Source: Yoonia sp. F2084L
Lineage (GTDB): Bacteria > Pseudomonadota > Alphaproteobacteria > Rhodobacterales > Rhodobacteraceae
Direction: 5' to 3'
DNA: 64,000 nt
NCBI RefSeq assembly: GCF_023015625.1
Contig: NZ_JALKAH010000002.1
Span: forward strand, 558,001-622,000
Made by a program: the position numbers and the translations under genes. Numbering within the stretch: position 1 is the stretch's first letter; each line of letters opens with the position of its first letter. Shown here in pieces: positions 61,712 to 64,000 of the stretch. The notes beneath the pieces are model-generated. The model was given only the letters and a program-made list of their open reading frames with translations. It did not search any database and was not told where the DNA came from.

Positions 61712-62580
61712 TTCTGGCGACATTGGGTGCGCTTGCGCTTTGGCTTTGGGGTTTTGGCGGAGCGGATCAGGTGATGCGTTTGGCCTCTGACACCCAACGC
61801 GATGTGCAAAATGCGATGGCGGGCGCACTGCGGGGATTGCGGGCGGGTGACTCTGGCGCGCTGGCAACCCTCTGGGGCCTGTGCTTTGCTTACGGCTTTG
61901 TGCATGCCGCAGGGCCGGGTCATGGCAAATTGATCATTGGCGGTTATGCAGCCGGCACTCGCGTTCCGGCAAAGCGGCTGGCGGGATTGGCGCTGGGCGC
62001 GTCACTGGCGCAGGCGGTCACCGCGATCTTATTGGTCTATGTGGCCGTTTTCCTGCTGGGCTGGGGGCGGGAGCAGATGACCGGCGTCGCCGATGATGTG
62101 CTTGCCCCGCTCAGTTATGGTTTGATCGGCTTGGTCGGTCTGTGGTTGCTGATACGTGGTGTCCGGCATCTGCGGCCCACACATGACCATGCTCATGAAG
62201 GTCACGATGAGGCGGCCTGTTCGTCGTGCGGGCATGCCCATGGGCCCACGCTGGAGCAGGCTCAAACAGTACGGTCTTGGCGTGATGCATTGGTTGTGAT
62301 CGGCACGATTGCGGTGCGGCCTTGCACGGGTGCGTTGTTCCTGCTGATCCTGACGTGGCGCTTGGGCATTGATTGGGCCGGGATCATCGGTGCACTTGTC
62401 ATGGGGTTGGGCACCGCCAGTATCACGGTCTTGGTCGCTTTTGCCGCCGTCGGGTTTCGCGAAAGCGCTTTGCAATTGGTCAGCCACAGTGCTGTCGCAC
62501 GCACGCTGGCATGGGCCGAAATTCTAGCTGGTGGGATCGTGATGATCCTTGCTGCGCAATTGGTGCTGCGCGCGATCTGA
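61693..62580 (+). CDS. Nickel/cobalt exporter, NicO/RcnA family
   Basis: A 295-residue inner-membrane transporter with about six membrane segments. The signature AAGPGHGKLIIGGYAAG lies about residue 73, and the second half has AVRPCTGALFLLILTW. Between them is a histidine-rich loop (HDHAHEGHDEAACSSCGHAHG) with two cysteines that likely binds Ni/Co. The start is placed at ATG 61693, inside the end of the DUF1007 gene. It would export excess nickel or cobalt. No riboswitch or metal regulator is seen upstream. Confidence 0.92.
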   Translation: MRWPALILATLGALALWLWGFGGADQVMRLASDTQRDVQNAMAGALRGLRAGDSGALATLWGLCFAYGFVHAAGPGHGKLIIGGYAAGTRVPAKRLAGLALGASLAQAVTAILLVYVAVFLLGWGREQMTGVADDVLAPLSYGLIGLVGLWLLIRGVRHLRPTHDHAHEGHDEAACSSCGHAHGPTLEQAQTVRSWRDALVVIGTIAVRPCTGALFLLILTWRLGIDWAGIIGALVMGLGTASITVLVAFAAVGFRESALQLVSHSAVARTLAWAEILAGGIVMILAAQLVLRAI

Positions 62581-62622
62581 TAGGGCTTTACCCAAGTACA
62601 GATCAGGCCTAAGCCTGAGCCC

Positions 62623-63999
62623 ATGCAACTCATCGCACAGACATATCAGGACCACAGCCGTGCGATCTGGACGCTGGGCATGCCGCTGATCCTCAGCAAT
62701 CTGGCGCAGTTTGCGATCCATATCACGGATACGGTGATGCTGGGGTGGTACGATGTCACGGCCTTGGCGGCCTCGACCATCGCAGGCACCTTGTTCTTTG
62801 TGATCTTTATCGTGGGGGCGGGCTTTGCACAGGCAGTGACGCCGCTGGTCGCGGCAGCGGCCGAGGAGAACGACGACGTGCAAGTGCGCCGCGTGACGCG
62901 TATGGGGCTATGGCTGTCGATCTTTTATGGGCTTGTCGTGACGATCCCGTTTTTCTGGGCCGAAGACATCCTGATCGCGATCGGTCAGGACGCGGAAGTC
63001 GCGGGCCTTGCCCATATCTATTTGCAGATCGTGATCTGGCAGATGATCCCCGCGCTGATTGTCATGACGCTCAAGGCGTTTCTGGCCGCGATGGAGCATA
63101 CGGCCATCATCCTTTGGGCCACGATTGGTACGGCTGTGTTGAACGGTTTCATCAACTACGCGCTGATTTTTGGCAATTGGGGCATGCCGGAGTTGGGGAT
63201 CAAGGGGGCTGCGATTGCGTCGCTCACTGTCAATTTGATCACGGTACTTATTTTGGTGGTCTACATCACGAAGGTCTTGCCGCAGTTTGAACTCTTCAAG
63301 AACTTCTGGCGCAGCGATAGCGAGATACTTAAGCGCGTGTTCAGGCTGGGTTGGCCGATTGGGTTGACCTCTTTGGCCGAGGGCGGTCTTTTCAGCGCCT
63401 CTGCTGTGATGATGGGCTGGATCGGCGCGATTGAGCTGGCCGCACATGGTATTGCCATTCAATTGGCAAGCCTGACATTCATGGTTCATATCGGGTTCAG
63501 TCAGGCCGCGACAGTGCGGGCAGGGCGCGCGCTTGGGCGCAAGGACGAGATATCACTGCGGCGCGGGGGAATCACGGCGATTGGGATGTCGGCGCTTTTC
63601 GCGGTGCTGACCTCAATTGTGTTTCTGGCACTGCCGGAAACGCTTGTGTCGCTGTTCATTGACCCCAATGAGCCTGAGCGGGCGACGTTGCTGCGGATCG
63701 GTGCAAGCCTGATCATGGTTGCGGCCTTGTTCCAACTGGTTGATGGATTGCAGGTGCTGGCTCTGGGCCTGCTCCGCGGTGTGCAGGACACGACTGTGCC
63801 GATGATCATGGCAACGATCAGCTATTGGGTGATTGGTTTGCCAGCCAGCTATCTGCTGGCCTTTACCTTTGGACTGGGCGGGGTCGGGCTTTGGCTGGGC
63901 CTTGTGATCGGTTTGGCCGTGGCGGCTGTGCTGCTGCTATGGCGGTTCTGGGGACGGTCGGTCAAGATTGTCCCCCGGACATCACCCCAGCAGGTCTAG
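62623..63999 (+). CDS. MATE-family multidrug/Na+ antiporter
   Basis: A 458-residue transporter with about 12 membrane segments in two repeats. GMPLILSNLAQFAIHITDTVMLG and LGWPIGLTSLAEGGLFSASAVMMG are the matching starts of each half, as in NorM-type MATE proteins. It exports cationic drugs or metabolites in exchange for Na+ or H+. The gene is complete, ending one base before the right edge. It stands 42 bases after the nickel exporter, with no clear terminator between. Confidence 0.94.
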   Translation: MQLIAQTYQDHSRAIWTLGMPLILSNLAQFAIHITDTVMLGWYDVTALAASTIAGTLFFVIFIVGAGFAQAVTPLVAAAAEENDDVQVRRVTRMGLWLSIFYGLVVTIPFFWAEDILIAIGQDAEVAGLAHIYLQIVIWQMIPALIVMTLKAFLAAMEHTAIILWATIGTAVLNGFINYALIFGNWGMPELGIKGAAIASLTVNLITVLILVVYITKVLPQFELFKNFWRSDSEILKRVFRLGWPIGLTSLAEGGLFSASAVMMGWIGAIELAAHGIAIQLASLTFMVHIGFSQAATVRAGRALGRKDEISLRRGGITAIGMSALFAVLTSIVFLALPETLVSLFIDPNEPERATLLRIGASLIMVAALFQLVDGLQVLALGLLRGVQDTTVPMIMATISYWVIGLPASYLLAFTFGLGGVGLWLGLVIGLAVAAVLLLWRFWGRSVKIVPRTSPQQV

Positions 64000-64000
64000 G

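Noticed and set aside
62161-62260. His-rich repeat-like stretch in the NicO gene
   Set aside because: Codes for the metal-binding loop of the exporter, not a DNA repeat.
1-64000. CRISPR arrays, intact insertion sequences, rRNA
   Set aside because: No regularly spaced direct repeats, complete transposase with inverted ends, or rRNA segments were recognised on reading the window.

Overview
The window looks like chromosome of a marine alphaproteobacterium of the Rhodobacterales (Roseobacter group). This rests on the murA-DUF2948 and hisD-UPF0262-phosphatase-infA-maf-RNase E/G-yacG blocks, the compact cheS/Y/A/W/R/Y/B/D operon, a DddL-type DMSP lyase, ThyX in place of ThyA, and moderately high GC. 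No phage, plasmid, CRISPR or intact insertion sequence was seen.

Layout. 0-3.5 kb (minus): a CoxM-CoxS-CoxL type molybdenum hydroxylase whose large subunit runs off the left edge. 3.6-7.8 kb (minus): ugpBAEC glycerol-3-phosphate uptake, with a terminator-like hairpin after ugpB. 8.0-12.9 kb (plus): tRNA-Gly, an MsbA-type exporter, an acyl-CoA synthetase and a 3-hydroxyisobutyrate dehydrogenase-family enzyme. 13-19.5 kb (minus): a chemotaxis operon of nine tightly packed genes. 19.6-23.9 kb: a glycosyltransferase, the YjbH/YjbF exopolysaccharide pair and a small acidic-tailed membrane protein. 24-29.2 kb (minus): a peptide ABC transporter with fused ATPases. 29.4-31.2 kb: a decayed accessory patch with a truncated glycosyltransferase, a REP-transposase remnant bracketed by two families of palindromic repeats, and an AT-richer orphan gene. 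31.2-33.7 kb: thyX and an outer-membrane TPR/beta-barrel protein. 33.7-52.5 kb: a housekeeping block (tRNA-Thr, murA, DUF2948, hisD to yacG, tRNA-Phe) split by a 10.8 kb insertion. That insertion carries a second peptide ABC transporter, an FAD oxidase, an RpiR regulator and an M81 (MlrC-type) metallopeptidase. 52.9-64 kb: parE, a frameshifted dddL, a lipase-like hydrolase, an operon-like run of an SDR epimerase, a 2OG-Fe(II) oxygenase, a DCC protein and a DUF4166 protein, then DUF1007 plus a NicO nickel/cobalt exporter, and a MATE transporter.

Most unusual points. (1) A 127-residue protein between cheY and cheB carries a CheZ-like DxxxQ motif. It ends in DISLF, almost the same tail as the DITLF of CheD from the same operon, which suggests a shared docking peptide. 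(2) CheB keeps its Ser-His-Asp methylesterase triad but its receiver domain has lost every phosphorylation residue. (3) dddL is complete except for an apparent 4-base deletion at a TCTG repeat between the two cupin motifs. (4) The REP/RAYT remnant shows covarying palindromes on both sides. (5) The transporter-oxidase-peptidase island interrupts an otherwise conserved gene order.

All functions are inferred from sequence motifs and remembered families; no database search was possible.
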